Positions 43,801 to 56,965 of a stretch of DNA of 64,000 bases are shown piece by piece. The stretch covers positions 1 to 64,000 of the forward strand of contig CACRSC010000134.1 in NCBI GenBank assembly GCA_902651635.1, written 5' to 3'. The notes under the pieces were generated by a model, which saw only the letters and a list, made by a program, of their open reading frames with translations, was not told the DNA's origin and did no database searches. The translations under genes were made by a program, and so were the position numbers. The stretch's first letter is position 1. Every line of letters starts with the position of its first letter. The stretch is from Mastigamoeba balamuthi. Taxonomy: Eukaryota; Evosea; Mastigamoebida; Mastigamoebidae.

Positions 43801-46800
43801 GAACAGGTCGCGACTAGGGCAGCATAGAGCAGTGTGCCTCCTGTCGGAGCGCTGTAAATGGCTCAGGGCATACTCGGAGTTCCTGTCCAAGTACGAGAAC
43901 GATCCGAACGGCAGGGATCATGCGATGGCCTGCAAGAAGCCTGGAGAGCTCTTCGATGTTTTCCTGGAGGAGGCCCGAGAGGCGTCGTTGGTCCCGTTGA
44001 CAACGCAGCCCATCTACTTTGCGTGTTCTGTGCCTGCGGACAAGCTCACGCCGCCAACGTTCTCCCTCCTAGACTTCAGAGACTCGGCAAATCTGTCCCT
44101 CTTGTGGCCCGAGATAGCTCTGACGACGCAAGATGCGCTCGGAGATGCGGGACTGGAGCTTCGGCAGAGGGTTGGAGCGTGTTTGTGCGGGGACACCGAG
44201 AGGATGCTGCCGCTTCTGTCACAGCAGGGCTATGTGCTCACCCCAGACTTCGCTCTGAAGCTGCTGCTGCTGAACGATTGCCGCGCTTGTGGGCAGAGTG
44301 TCGTGCTCGCTGGCGACACGGGCGTCGGAAAGACGGAGCTGCTCAACGTGTTCTCACTCATCATCAACAACGACCCCAATGTTGTTCCCGACCTCTTCTC
44401 AGAGGGCCAGCGGCTGCTGAAAGGGCTCGTCGACCGCCTTCCGCTGTCGGAGACAAACAAGAGGACTCTCGCTTCCCGCGCCCGTTCGTTCTACGACCAG
44501 CCGTCAGAATCGCGTTCAGTCAAAGCCATGCGCGAGCTACTGGAGGACTTTTGCAGGTGCACGCCGGTCGAAGGGAAGAGCGAGGGTGAAAGCCCTACAC
44601 TGCTTTCTGTCGGTGCCGGCTCATCAAGGGCGAGGCGTCTCAGCGAGGCGAAGCCACAGGTAAACGACAAAATGTTCTGCACGGTTGCAAGGCGCGTTGT
44701 CCACTGGACAAAGAAGAGGCTGTCGAAACACGATCTGGTGCTGCCCACCGAGTTCATGGCGCGCGTGCTGAGCTCGAAAAGGGAACACGGAGAGTGCCCG
44801 CTTGCAGATCTCGACGAGCTCGGCCGCTTCTTCGAGGACTTCTGCACCGCGCGGTTCCGCAGCCTGTTTAACCGGATTCTGATGCACCAGGAGTTCACCA
44901 GCGAGCAGTTTCGTTCGTGCGTATCGAAGATAGTCTCGCAAGCTCAGTCGTCGCCTCCCGGTCGCAACATCGTGGCGTTCGTAGACGAGTGCACGTCGAC
45001 GCAGATCATGGGAATTCTCAAGGAGGTCCTTGTGGACCACAGGCTGGATGGAACTCCTTTGCCTCGCAACATCTTCTGGGTTGCTGCGCTCAATAGAAAC
45101 CCGGTCGAGCAAGAGGCCTCCGCTGTGATAGACTACGGGGTCGCTCAGGGCTCCACTGAGGCCCCTGCGCCCGTGTACGCCGGAGTCAGACCAGCGCCAC
45201 CGTCTCTCGAACTGCTTGTAGTGGACTTCAAGCCGCTGTCTCCGTCGCAACAGGTGCAGTTCATGACGAGCCTGCTGGACATGCGCTTGCTTCTGGGCCA
45301 CAAGGTGGGATCGACGCAGTCGCAACGCGATACATTGAAGGAGCTCACGCTGCTGTGCCATGAGTTCGTTCGCGAACTACAGCTGTTCCGTGTCCACGTC
45401 AGCATCAGGGACCTCGTTCGCACAGTGAACCTGTACTCGCACCTGCGCTCACCTTCGCTCGAGGAGCTGCTGCTGTGCGCTCCGGCTCACGTTGTCGCCA
45501 GGGGCCCAGAGTTTCTGGACGACTACTACCACTGGAAGGCCCTGCTACTCGCCGTCTGCCTCTCGTACTGGTGCCGCTTGCCCACCGAATACGCGGGGCG
45601 CCAACCCAGAGCTGACTTGGCGAGCGCGATTGATGCACTGGCAAACGCTCGGTCGGTCTCTCCAGGGCTGAAGTCGGTCGCTGTTGTGCACGAGGTCGCT
45701 CGTACCGTCTTCGACGCTGCGGACATTCCGTCAGGGATCGCACCCACCGAGACCCTTTTGGAGAACCTGCTCTGTACCGTCGTGTGCATCGACGCGAACA
45801 TCCCCTTGATCATCGTGGGACCTCCGGGCTGCTCGAAAACCCTCTCGTTCAAGATCGCTGTCGACAGTATGCGGGGCTCCCAGAGCACGAGGCCGCTCTT
45901 CCGCGCTCTTTCCCACGCGCATTCGTTTCGCTACCAGTGTTCCCGCGATAGTGCCGACGCCGAGGTCGACGCTGTCTACGAGAGCGCAGAGGCGCGCCAG
46001 GAATCGTACGACGCCTCCAAGATCGGGGGAAGGCAGCGGTGCGTTGTCCTCGTAGACGAGGCGGGACTTCCTGCGGACGAGCGTTCTGCCCTGAAGGCTC
46101 TCCACTACCGCCTGGACCACCCTCGCGTTGCCAGCGTCGTTCTGACCAACCGCGTGCTGGACGCCGCCAAGACGAACCGCGCTGTAATGCTCCTTCAGTC
46201 TCGCGCATCTCCCGATGACCTGCGCTCGCTGGCTGTCGGATGCCTGTTCCCGCGCGATCATGTTATCTCCCGGCGTGATGTGGCGGTTGTAGGTGCGCTT
46301 TGTGCCTCGTACAGCCGTGCAAACTCTGCCGTGGAGCACGTCGTCGCGGAGATACGCGATCCTGGAGAGGCCGCCGCGGCCCGTGCTGCTTTGGGACTCT
46401 ATCACCTCCGCGACTTCGTGTACCTGTTGCGCTACCTCCGCCGCCTCGGAGAGCTCCGTGTGGATAACCTCGTGCGTGCACTGCAACGGAACTTTGGCGG
46501 TGTCACGCGTACGCAGCTCAACGCGCTGTGCACGCTCTTCGTGTCGGAGGTGAACTCGGCGCTGGCCCTGGCAGGAGAGCCGCAGTGGGCTGCTCCCTCG
46601 TCTGCGCTGATGACCCGCGGAAGCGCTGATGTTCTCCGCGAGAGTCTTTCGGAGCGCGTGGAAGAGGGGGAGGATCCGAACACAGTGCCCTTCCGCTACG
46701 CCATGCTGCTGGACCCCACTGACAGCGAGGCGTCCGTGTCTCTGCTCTTCGATCTGCGGCTGCTGGACCGTGGCGCTGTAACTGTGGTTCACGCCGGGGC

Positions 46801-49800
46801 TTTTGCCAACGACAATGGGGCAGGCGCAAGAGGAGAGGCCATTCTGGGCATCAAGAAGGCGATGGCCTCTGGCCACACGGTCGTGCTCGTCAATGCAGAC
46901 GACAATTCGGTGACGTCGTTGTACGATGTACTCAACAGGCACTTTGACGTGCTACCCAGCGCGGACCGGCCTGGCGCATGCGAGTGCTACGCGAACGTCG
47001 CTGTCGGGTCGTTCTCGCGCCCCTGCCTCGTGCACCCGGCGTTCCGCATTATTGTGCACCTTCCTCTATCTCGCCTAGCAGCCGCCCCTCGGCCGTTCGT
47101 CAACAGATTCGAGCGCTTCTCGCTGTCTATCGCCGATGCTGTTGTCGCCCGCTCATTCGCTGCTGGAGGGCAGCTTGCGTTGAAGAAAGCGGAGCAGCTG
47201 GCTCGGGGGTTGTCGGACTTTGTCTCGCGGTTCCACGAGGGCATTTCGCGAGGGTCGCTGTGCTACGGCCTCGCGTCCAAGGAAACCGTGTCGTCCCTCG
47301 TTTTGTGTGCCATCATGCCAGACGGCACAATAGAGGCGCCTCGGGCCTACCATCCCTGCGAGCCAGACGGCAACCCTTTGGACGCAGTACCTGTCAAGGG
47401 CATGCGGTCCTCGATCCGTGCGCTTAACTTCCGGTTGTTGCAGCTCGCGCGGCCAGAGGACCTGTTCTTCATCTCGGATCTGCTGCCACCCGAGTATCTC
47501 GCGGAGTATGTGCTGCGCCAAGAGCACTTCAGCGTCGCGAGATACCTTACGGGTCTGTCGCCTCTGGCGTCGCAGAAGCCTCTGGCGCTGAAGCACTGCG
47601 TGTTCACGCGCACCTGTGGAGAACTTCTGAGACTTCACACGGATGCTGCTGTCCGCGAGGCCGTTTTGGGGCCTCTCTGCACGGCCGAGGGAACAGTGTC
47701 GGTGTGTCTGTTCGCTCTGCACGCCGTTCAATCCAGCAAAGAGTGTGAGGACCGTATCAGGACGTTCACTTCGGACGCGTCGCAGATGACGCTCGTGGTA
47801 ACCGCTGACATGGGGACCTGCTCGGTTGGCCAACTCAACTACCTGCGGTCGGCGATCGATTGCTTAGTGCCCAAGGCTAAGACCTGCGTGGTGCTCGTGC
47901 ACTTCGCCCCAGAGCGTGGAGTGCTGCGGAGCCGCTCGGTGGCGCATGCGGTGTTCGTGGACGGTTGGGACTATGCCTACGTCGACGCTCTCGGAGTCTC
48001 GCGCGAGCGCGCGAGCCCCTCGCGCTGTGCGTCTCCTGCGGCAGCAGCCGGCAAGCCGAAATTGCAGTACGACATTGACCCACGGCAGTGGTTGTCGTTC
48101 GCCTTTGGCCTCGACGTCGAGATAACCATCGGGACGGTTGTGAAGGCGTTCGGCACTCTGCTACAGTCGCTCGTGCGCTCGTGGTGCGTCCGTGTTGCAG
48201 GAGCCGAGCCCGGTGACCACCTGGTGCACAGCGCGGCGTTCTACAGCGGAGACGGCGAAGAACGCTCCAAGGTTCTCGAGAGCGTGCTCGACGAGCAGCC
48301 GTGGCTCGTCGAAGGCGTCATGAGGCGCTTCACCAAGATCTGGGCGCGCGGCGGCCTGCTCCGCGGAGTCGTCCGCGAGGCGTGTATGCGCATCTCGTCC
48401 GGGGTCGCCGTGACGAGCCTCCTCGAGGTCGTTCGCATGTCTCTGCGTGCTCTGCTGGCTCCCGTCGCTGCTCGTGTGTGCTCGTTGCTGTGCGACAACT
48501 ACTCGCTCGAGCCGGTTGCGGCCCTTGCCAAGGCCGAGTCTCCCATCCTCGCAGCAGAGGAGCGCGGGTTCGTGTCCTATGTGCTCGGCGCTGTGGTCGA
48601 GGCACCTACTGCCGCGGAGCTCATTCGTCCGGGAGCTGCCCTGGACCCGCCAGCGCGCATCGTTCGGCAGTTCTCGTTCCCGCCACACCTACCGCTGTTC
48701 GACTCGCTCAGCGAGCGCATCGACAAGCTGTTGCGCACTGCGATCCAGCGCGACCCAGCGGCCGGTCGCACGATTGACTCGCTGGCCGATGCATTGGCGC
48801 GGGAGATCGACCACGACGCGATAGCCCCCGCAGTCAGAGCCGTGCGCTACTCGAAGCACTTGTCAGTGCTTCTGCGGTCCGATTTCGTGGTGCGGAGCCT
48901 CGGGCTCACCGACCTCTCTGAGTCTGTCGGCGCGGCTGAGTCGCCTGCGTCTCTGTGGCGCGGGCTCGTGGCTTCACTCCTGGAGCGCCTGAGCGGCGGG
49001 AGCACGGATGTCGCTCGGCTGTGGGCTACTAAGTTCCTGTACGAGAACAACGTCGGGTACTTCGTCACGTCGTTTGCTCCGCTGCGCGCGCTCAACCCCC
49101 CGCTGTGCGCTGGCGAGCTCCGTCACGCAATCACCGCCAGAGGTGGGACAATAGCCGCAGACTCGTGGAAGGCCGTCGAGGCGTTCACGCTCAGCATTGC
49201 CGTCGACATTCTGTGGTCCCGAATCTGCTCTGTGATGCAGCCCCCTCCTCCCGTGCAGCCCGAACAGCCTGTGGATGCTCCGGGTGTCGCGACTCCAGTA
49301 GATGTCGCGCGGCCTCCAGCGATTTTCGCCCCGCCGCCAGAAGCAGCTCAGCCCAGCTCGGAGCCTGAGGAGGAGGCAGCCCCGGCCCCGCCCGAGAGCG
49401 AGTTCTGGGAGATCGAGGACCTGGCGACAGCACAGTACGTCGACAGCGTAGTGGCCGCGATACCAGAGGAGTCCGCCGAACTACCCGCGCCGTCGTTGTC
49501 CCCCGACAGCGAGCAAGCGGCTGAGGCCCTGAAGAACTGGACCCAAGTGTTCCGCTCGTTCAAGTGCCGCCTGTTGTCACGTGACGCGCTCGCGTGCGCC
49601 GTCGACCTCGAAACCCTCTGGCGCGTGGACTTCGCGCACTGCGTGTACCTCCTCATCCTCAACGTACTGTTCGAGCACGCGACCGACGCGGACGATGACC
49701 CCGCTAAGCTCACGCCCGCGGACCTCGTGGCGATCCTGCGTGGCGCTGGCAATGCGGTAGCCGCGCTGTACGACCAGGTCATCCTCCCAGGCCCACCGCG

Positions 49801-52800
49801 CAACGCCTTTGCCGAGATCGCGGCCGTCGCAGCCGCTCTGGTCACCGCGTGCAGGTCGCACTCGAAGGATGTCAGCCAGAGAGCACTCGAGGGCTTCGTG
49901 GCGGACGTCTGCCGCTGGATCATGTGCGACGACCCGTCGCTGGTCGCCCCGCCTGCGGGCGAAGCCGAGCGCGTGCCGGACCCCACCCGCTGGCATATCG
50001 GCGTGTTCGTGCAGCTCCTGTCGGTCAACTTTCTGCCACCGGCGCTCATGCCGCTGCGTGGGCTGCTGCGCCAGGAGTGGGCCGTTCCGTTCGCCGTGTT
50101 GTGGTGCAGGAGGCGTCCTGCAGCCTGGGGAGAGGCGCTGCGCCAGGCGATCGCTGACTGTCTTGATCTCGTGACGATGCCCGCGTACCTGCTCGCCATC
50201 AAACTCTGCGAGGCTGGCGCTCCGAGGAATCTCCGCCCGCTCGAGCACCTACTGTTTCACTTGTTCCTGAGCATCGAGTCGCAGCGCACCCCGCGGGAGA
50301 ACGCCGAGTCTTTTCTGCTTCGCTCGCAGCCCCAGGAGGGCGTCGTGCTCTCGCAGGCGCGCAGGGCCGCCGCCGCATGCGGCGTCTTGCGCGCTGTTGC
50401 CGACAGCGTGCAGTCCGCGCCGCCAGGCGGGCCCCTTGAGGCTGTGACGACGCTGCCCGCCGCCGTAAAGGATGCGGTGCACGAGATGTCCGAGGCTGTG
50501 TGGCCTGAGGACTGGAAGTCGTACATGATGGCCGCGTTCACCAACGAGGCGCTGCTGGGTAGGTTCCTCGCGTGCAAGCCCGCGCTGGAGGAGCTGCGAG
50601 CCGCGGAGATGTACTCGCAGTCGACTTCGTCGGCCCCGGTGCACCTGCTGCCGTTCTGCGTCGACGGGGCGTCGGAGCTGAGCCCGTTCGTCGCCGAAGT
50701 GCGCGCCGCCGTTGTGGCGAGCGACGCTGCGTTGGCGCGGAGGATAAAAGAGGCCGTCGGGGCCGCTGCGGGCGACGACGAGAGGCTCACGGTCACGGGC
50801 AAGTACCGCATGGGCCTCCTGCTTTCTCTGTACCTCGACGTCTTCGCCGTCAAGAGATCACCCGAGTACGCCAGCGAGCTCGTTCGCAACGTGCAGGCGG
50901 AACTCGACATCAACGATGCGGAGATGCGGGCCTATCAGTTCTTCCTCAACGGACAGTACCCTCCAGACGACACCGACCCCCTCGCGGACCTTTTCAGCGA
51001 CCGGACGCACGCGCAGGCAGCAGGAACCGACACCCTTGTCCTCGCACGTGCGCACTATAGAAATCCCGTGGATTTGCCTGCGTTGACGTTGCATCCCCGT
51101 TTGCAGAGTGCATGGTCAACATCCTCGCTGTTGCGCTCGGATGCCCGCGGGACGGGACGCACCTGTGGCCCAGGGCGTTCCAGCTGAATCAGCTGCACAA
51201 CACGCGGGGGCCCGGGTCGGACTACGACCGCCAGAACTGGGACTGCGGGTACCAGATCGACGAGAAGGGGCAGTTTGTACACGAGGACAGCCCCCCGCCC
51301 TTCGGCAACAGCCGCCGCCTGCGCCTGACGCTCAACGCGATGACCTGGGGCGCGATCTGCTGGTCGCTGCTGCTGGACCCCGGGGCGCACACTGTGGCCA
51401 TCAACAACTACCACTTCATCAACTACTGGAACGAGGACGGGGCCCTCGGCGACGTGCGTTGCCAGAGCGCACTCCCCCCATGGACGCCGCTGTGCTCTGA
51501 CGTGGGTGCTTGCGGGGGGTCTGCAGAGAGACGACAGGAAGAAGGTGAGGTCGTACATCTACTCGCGGGCGTTCGCGTTCTTCCTGTGGATGTCTGTGGA
51601 GCCCACGTTCTCGTCCGAGCAGATCAGCGCCGTGCACTTCCACAACGAGTCGCTGGCGCAGCTGTGGCTCGCGACTAACAACGGCGGGCGGCCCAACCAG
51701 CGCCACGCCTCGTGGCGCGCCGTGTACCAGGAGAAGGACCAGTGCATCGACTACGAGCGGCTGCTCAAGGACGAGGTCTTCGACGTCGTCGCCGCCGACT
51801 ACGCGGCACGCAAGCAGCGGATGCAGGCGGCAGCAGTCAACGACAGCCCCGTGCTCGAGCAGGTCCTGCGAATGCGCGCCGAGGCCTCCAAGTGCCTGGC
51901 GTCCCCTGTGCCCTCGTATGCGTTCTTCGAGGAGTGCGCGTCGCGGCTGTCGGGCGACAGCAGGTCGGCCCTCGACCTCCTCGAGCGCTTCCGCAGCGGC
52001 GCCCGCAAGGAGCTCAAGGCCCTGCGGTACCTCCCTGACCTCGCGAGCTTCTACACCCTCCTCAACCGCCTCTTCTGCTGGCGCGTGTCCGGTGCGAGCG
52101 CCCTCGCCCCCCGATTTGCTGGGCTGAGCTGCGGCGGGTGCAGAGGAGGAGGCGAGGTCCAAGACCCTGAGCGAGTGCGTTCAGCTGCTGGGGATGGAGG
52201 ACCGCGAGCAGGAGGAGGCGGTCGCGGGGGCGTTCGCGAGGTTCGAGCACGCGTGGCGGGAGGCCGCCCGGCTCGTGCGCATCGAGGGCTGCGACGCTGT
52301 GCTGCGCGAGCGCGTCTTCGAGCTGCAGGTGCTCAACGTCGACTGCCGCGAGACGCTGCTCTCGGCGCTGCTCAGCTGGCCGGATCCCGAGGTCGACGAC
52401 CACATCATCCGCCTCGCCGAGAAGGGCCTCGCGTGCAAGCAGGAGTCGCTGCTGCGCCTCTGCGCCGGCCGCTACAACAGTGACCAGTGGAACCCGCACG
52501 GCGTCGTCTTCGACGAGACCCCGCCGGAGGTCTCCCTGGGCTGCCTGCCCTCCATGGCAGAGTCGCACTGTGCGCGCGAAAGGCGACACTCGGCGACTTA
52601 CTCACAGCCATTGCTGTATGGCGCAGACCTCATCATGACGGGAGAGGCGCACGAGGGCGAGTTCGAGGACTTTGTAGCGACGCAGATGACGGCGAACGAG
52701 CTCATGGAGCGCAGCACCGTGTCGTTCAACTATCGCAGGATCATCCGCGAGGTCGCCTGCTCCCCTCACGTCGGACAGTCGCATTGACCCCCCGTGCCTG

Positions 52801-54937
52801 CAGATACTCGAGCGATACGTGTGCGGCAAGTGTCTGTTCCGCAACATCCGCGAGACGTTTCGCCGCGTCTTCCTGTTCAGGCCGCAGGCGCTGCCCCCAC
52901 CGCTCGCCGAGCGCACGGGCGGCGACGCCGACGCCGACGCCGCGCGCAGGGGGCAGCAGCAGCGCCCGGACAAGACGACAGCGGCGCTGCTGGTCGACAG
53001 CCACGAGACCGCCCTCAGCGAGCTCGTGGCGGTCATTCCCGACGGCAGCCCCTACGCCGCCGTGCAGACGGTCCCGCGCATGCTCTTTGCCAAGTGCGGC
53101 CTCGCAGAGCTGACCGAGGCCGCCGAGGCCCTCACGGCGCTGGGGCGCGCGCTGCTGCAGTCGCCGGCAGACGCCTCGCAGCGGACGTTCGCGGAGGCCT
53201 GCGCGGCGTTCGCAGTCGACCGCGGGGGCTCCGCGCTCGCCGAGTGCTCGCAGCGCAGGACGTCGTGCCTGAGGGCCGTCGCTGGGCACGTGGCCGCGCG
53301 GCTGCGGTCGCGCGACTACCTGTTCCGCGGCATTGCGTCGCACGAGCAGTTCGACAGCCCGCTGGAGCCCGCGCTCGTCGAGCAGCTCGCGCAGCTCGCG
53401 GGCGGCGTGTGCGCAGAGGGCAGCGCCGACGCCGCGCGGGCCGACCGCTGGCTCGACGCGGCCGACAGCGTCGCCTCGGCGCTGCTCGAGAGGGCCGACG
53501 ATCGCCTGCGCGAGGGCCACGTGGTCGCCGAGATCTTCCGCGCGGACCTCGCGGCCCTCGCGCGCGCCGGCGCCGTGACGCAGGTCGAGGCCAGCCGGCT
53601 GGTGCCCCGCTGGCTGCGCAAGTACCACTTCTTCGGCTACATGCGGTGGCTCTACGCGCTCATCTCGCGCCTGCGCGCGATGGCGGCGTCGCGGGCGCCG
53701 CCGCCGCCTCCGCGGTCGCAGGACGACGAGATGATCGGCGGCGGGCCGCGGCAGAGGCAGAGGAGGCCCGCGGCGCAGGAGAGGGTCTACGACGAGCTGC
53801 TCGAGGCGTCGCCCCCGTCGTCGGCGTTCGGCGACGGCCGGACCGCCGACGCGCTGACGCCGCTCGTGTCGCCGCTCTCTGCGCACTTCAAGAGCAGCCC
53901 GCTGCTGCTCGCGGGGTCGCCGGCGGGCTCGTCGTCGCCGCTGCAGGTGGCGCAGGGGCCCAGGCGGGTGACGTTCGAGCTCGAGGGCCGCCGGGCCGTG
54001 GCGCAGATGGCGCGCGTCGCGAGCTTCGAGGGCGTGTGCAGGGCCCTGCGCGTCGACGAGCGCGCGCACGTGCCCGTCGACTGCGACACGATGAAGCTCG
54101 CCGACATGCGCGCGCTCAGGTCGTCGGGCGGCCGCGTGCTGGTCGTTCCCTCGTCGGACCTCGTCACCGTCAGCGTGTGCGCTGTCTCCCTCTCCCGTGC
54201 CGTCGTGCCGTTCTCAAACTCCGTTTTTCAACGTGCGCAGCGGAGTCACCGAGGTGGTCGCGTACGCTAAGGCGACGCTGCAGCAGGCGCTTGCGGGAAC
54301 GGGGCTGCTGGCCCCGGGCGTGGTCCTGTGGACGCAGTCCGGGACGGCTGCCGACGTGCGGGAGCCCCTGAGCGTCGTCGCCGGGGGCCGCGCTCGCCTC
54401 GCCCTCAGCACCGCAGCGCCGCGCCCGGACGTCCGCGTCCGCTTCGCTGGGGGCGCCGAGGCCTGGGTGCCCCCGTCGACGCCGCTCTCCGAGCTGCTGG
54501 CGCGTGCGGGAGGCGGCCCCGACGCCGCTCTGGTGCTCGCAGGCCACGGCGTCGCTCTGCCCGCCAGCTCGCCCGTCTCTGCGCTGGCGCGCGTCGCCCC
54601 CGGTGACGTGGTCGTCGTGGAGCACTGCCCGAGGTCCGCTCTCGTCCCCGTGGTCGTGCGCGCGCCCAGGGAGAGCGTCGTGGAGCTGCTCGCCAGGCCG
54701 GAGGCCGACGTCTCGGCGCTGCTGGCCGCCGCGCTTGCGCTGTGCGAAGGCGGGCAGGCGGGCAGGGCGAAGAGGGCGCCGGTGGCGCCAGAACTGCGGT
54801 TGGCGGTCGAGGACGGGGAGGAGACAGCCACCATGCTGGACGGCTGGACCGTGGCGCAGCTACAGCAGGTGCTCCGGGAGGACTACGGCGAGCCTGCGTC
54901 CGACGCCGTCCGCCTCTCGCTGCGCTGGGCGCAGTGA
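37870..54937 (+). CDS. Giant RNF213-like tandem AAA+ protein
   Basis: About 5,000 residues. The start at 37870 (MSHSRQSCDPTL) is tentative; an alternative first exon after the GGATATCTT element at 38182-38190 is possible. Around a dozen 5' exons encode helical repeats (for example LEELWKLSCCNIF and RVWMEMLNAGMEYQEVF). A huge exon (about 42146-51047) holds the motor: a P-loop-like SAPCSGKTF (43212), Walker A GDTGVGKTE (44313) with FVDECTS (44978), Walker A VGPPGCSKTL (45811) with VVLVDEAGLP (46045), then a LHYRLDHPRVASVVLTNRVL segment that matches the RNF213 AAA4 region closely. After an intron at 51048-51106 come conserved-looking exons (GPGSDYDRQNWDCGYQI, then LTLNAMTWGAICWSLLLDP). Known: RNF213 is a dynein-like ATPase and ubiquitin ligase that attacks lipid droplets and microbes. 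I see no RING or RZ zinc finger. The 3' exons may belong to a separate gene. Confidence 0.78.
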
Positions 54938-55267
54938 GCTCGGTCTCGCGAAAAGCCTCCGCCATGCAATCCCGCGCTCGCAGCCCGCCTCTTCCCCTTC
55001 GGCCGGTGGCGCGAGCAAACCGAAAAGATGCACCGATCGCGGTGGGTGTGCAAGTAGTGCTTTTGGAGTCAACACAGCACAGGCAAGAACTTGCTGCAGG
55101 CAGAGTTTCCGGCGGCGGGTCGCGCGACTGTGCTGAGCGCCCTCCTCCTCCACGCCGTTTGAAGGGTGCCCTCGCGCGAGGCGCCGGGGAAGTGTATATA
55201 ATGCCCTCATCGCTGTAATGCTCAATTCGGCCACGGGGAGCTGAAACCTGCCCTGCTGCAGGCAGGC
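54938..55267. other. Convergent intergenic region with a TATA-like sequence
   Basis: Between the end of the giant gene and the 3' end of the next minus-strand gene. TGTATATAATG at 55193-55203 is TATA-like but points to no gene. Nothing else seen. Confidence 0.4.
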
Positions 55268-56560
55268 CTATTGCTCCTTTGGAGACGAGGAGGAGGATGC
55301 TCGCAAGGCCATGTCCAGCGCGCGTATCCTCTCGAGCTGGTCTGTCTGCAGGGCCCGCAAGGCCTCGATCTGGCGCATGAGGTCTGTTCGCACCAGCTCC
55401 GCGGCCGCGACGGCTACGTCCTCGGCGGCGGTAGCCTCTGCCGGCGGCGTGCCCACGGGCTCCTCCTCCTGGTGCCTGCTGCCGCGCTCGCGCCTGGCCT
55501 CTGGGCGAGGGACGACGCTGTCCTTCCACTTGAGGGTCCGGGGGACTGGTACGTAGTTAGTCTTGGCGTGCAGCACAAGCGGCTCCGTAACCGCCCTCGC
55601 CAGCTCCTCGCCCTGGCTGCCGCTTATTTGGAAGACGATGACGACCCGGCCCCCGAGGTGCAGCCTGGACGAGTTGCAGAACCTGCGAGGGCAGCGGCGC
55701 CCGTCAGGCGCGCGCGTACGCGGGGGGAATACGGCCCACTGGGACCGCACGATAGGCATCGACTAAACCGGAAGATGCGAAAACCGCTCAGTGCCTCTGT
55801 GCTCTCGGACATATCGGGCGCGACGAGAACGTTCTGCCTCTTTCTCGGTGTGCAGCAGCGCGCGCAGGGGCCGACGGCTGCAAGGGAGCGACGACGCGAA
55901 ACCGCCGCGTCGAGGCCGAGAGAGGAAGGGAAAGCCGAGTGCAGCCTGTCAGCCAGGAGGCGAGCCTTCACAGGCACGCGCACAACAAAAGCGGGGGAGG
56001 GGGGCGGGAAAATAAAAACAGAGGCACGACGACGACGTACGCGGGCTGTCCACGGCGCCCTCGAGGTGCACCTGCGAGCGCACTGCGGCGCTGCGGATGC
56101 TCTCCGGCTCGACGCCGTTGGCAGACATCCAGTCGGAGCGGACGAGGCAGCAGATCTGCAGGACGGCAGCGCCCGCGGGGGTCAGCAGGGCAGTGCGCGG
56201 GGTGCGCAAATACAGTACCGAATTAGTGAAAAGAAAACCCCATCAACGTCGTGTGCTGCGCTTGCGGGGCTGCGGACCGCTGGGAAAGTGCGGGCCCAGC
56301 GAGCAGGAGGGCGCGGCCCGGGGTGTGCGCACCTCGAAAGCCCTGCCGCGCACAATGCTGGCTGCGGAGACACGCAGGAAGACTGCAGCTGCTGAATCGC
56401 CCAGAGGGATTTCCGCCATCCACAGCGTGGCGACCAGAGAGGCCGGCGCCCGAGTGTCTCGCTCGGGAATGCCAGCGGGGCCAGCGTGTCCCGGTCGATG
56501 CCGCGCGGCTGCAGGCGGGCGGGGAGTTGGTGAGGGGCCCCCGCAACCTTTTTCCAACTG
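55268..56560 (-). CDS. Unrecognised multi-exon protein with C-terminal coiled coil
   Basis: The 3' exon (55759-55268) is well supported. It contains RFCNSSRLHLGGRVVIVF, a beta-rich core, then VLHAKTNYVPVPRTLKW, and ends in a coiled coil (RTDLMRQIEALRALQTDQLE) before a Ser-rich tail. Upstream on the same strand a small exon (about 56158-56073) reads ICCLVRSDWMSANGVEPES and is bounded by a ctgcag acceptor after CTGAC and a gtgcac donor. A further exon near 56500-56330 reads VATLWMAEIPLGDSAAAVF. The 5' end and joining frames are uncertain; the 3' frame also has its own ATG at 55759. The NSSRLHLGGRV block followed by a Lys/Arg-rich loop hints at a DNA-binding beta fold of an immunoglobulin-like transcription factor, but this is only a resemblance. 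Confidence 0.5.
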
Positions 56561-56965
56561 AATTCTCCTCTCGGAAATCCACCTGACCACTCTGCCGTAA
56601 GGAGTGGATCTCTCCAGTTCCCTCGCCTGTCCCCCCGCAGGCGTGTGTGCTGGGGTCTCCCCCTCCCCTCCCCCCAAGCTCAGCCGGCCGAGGCAGCGGG
56701 CAATACCGCATCTGCTCCATTCTCGGCAGAACGCGCAGCGGGTGCCGCAAGAAATGCACTTCTCACGCAACTCGCACGAACCTGCAATTTCGAATGCGGC
56801 AAACAAGATTTGATACATTCACCGGGAACGAACAAACAACAACTGGTGAAAACGCAAAGCTTCCACCGCAACAGAGGTCCGGTTGTCGATGCGCAGCAGA
56901 TACGCAGAAGCCGTTGGGGAACACCCGAACCCGGCAGAGACGAGAAAGGGAAGGAGAGGAGCACT

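Noticed and set aside
52794-54371. Plus-strand 525-residue Arg/Ala-rich frame
   Set aside because: Out-of-frame shadow of the 3' exons of the giant gene.
55193-55203. TGTATATAATG as a TATA promoter
   Set aside because: It lies in a gap between two converging gene ends and has no gene start downstream on either strand.
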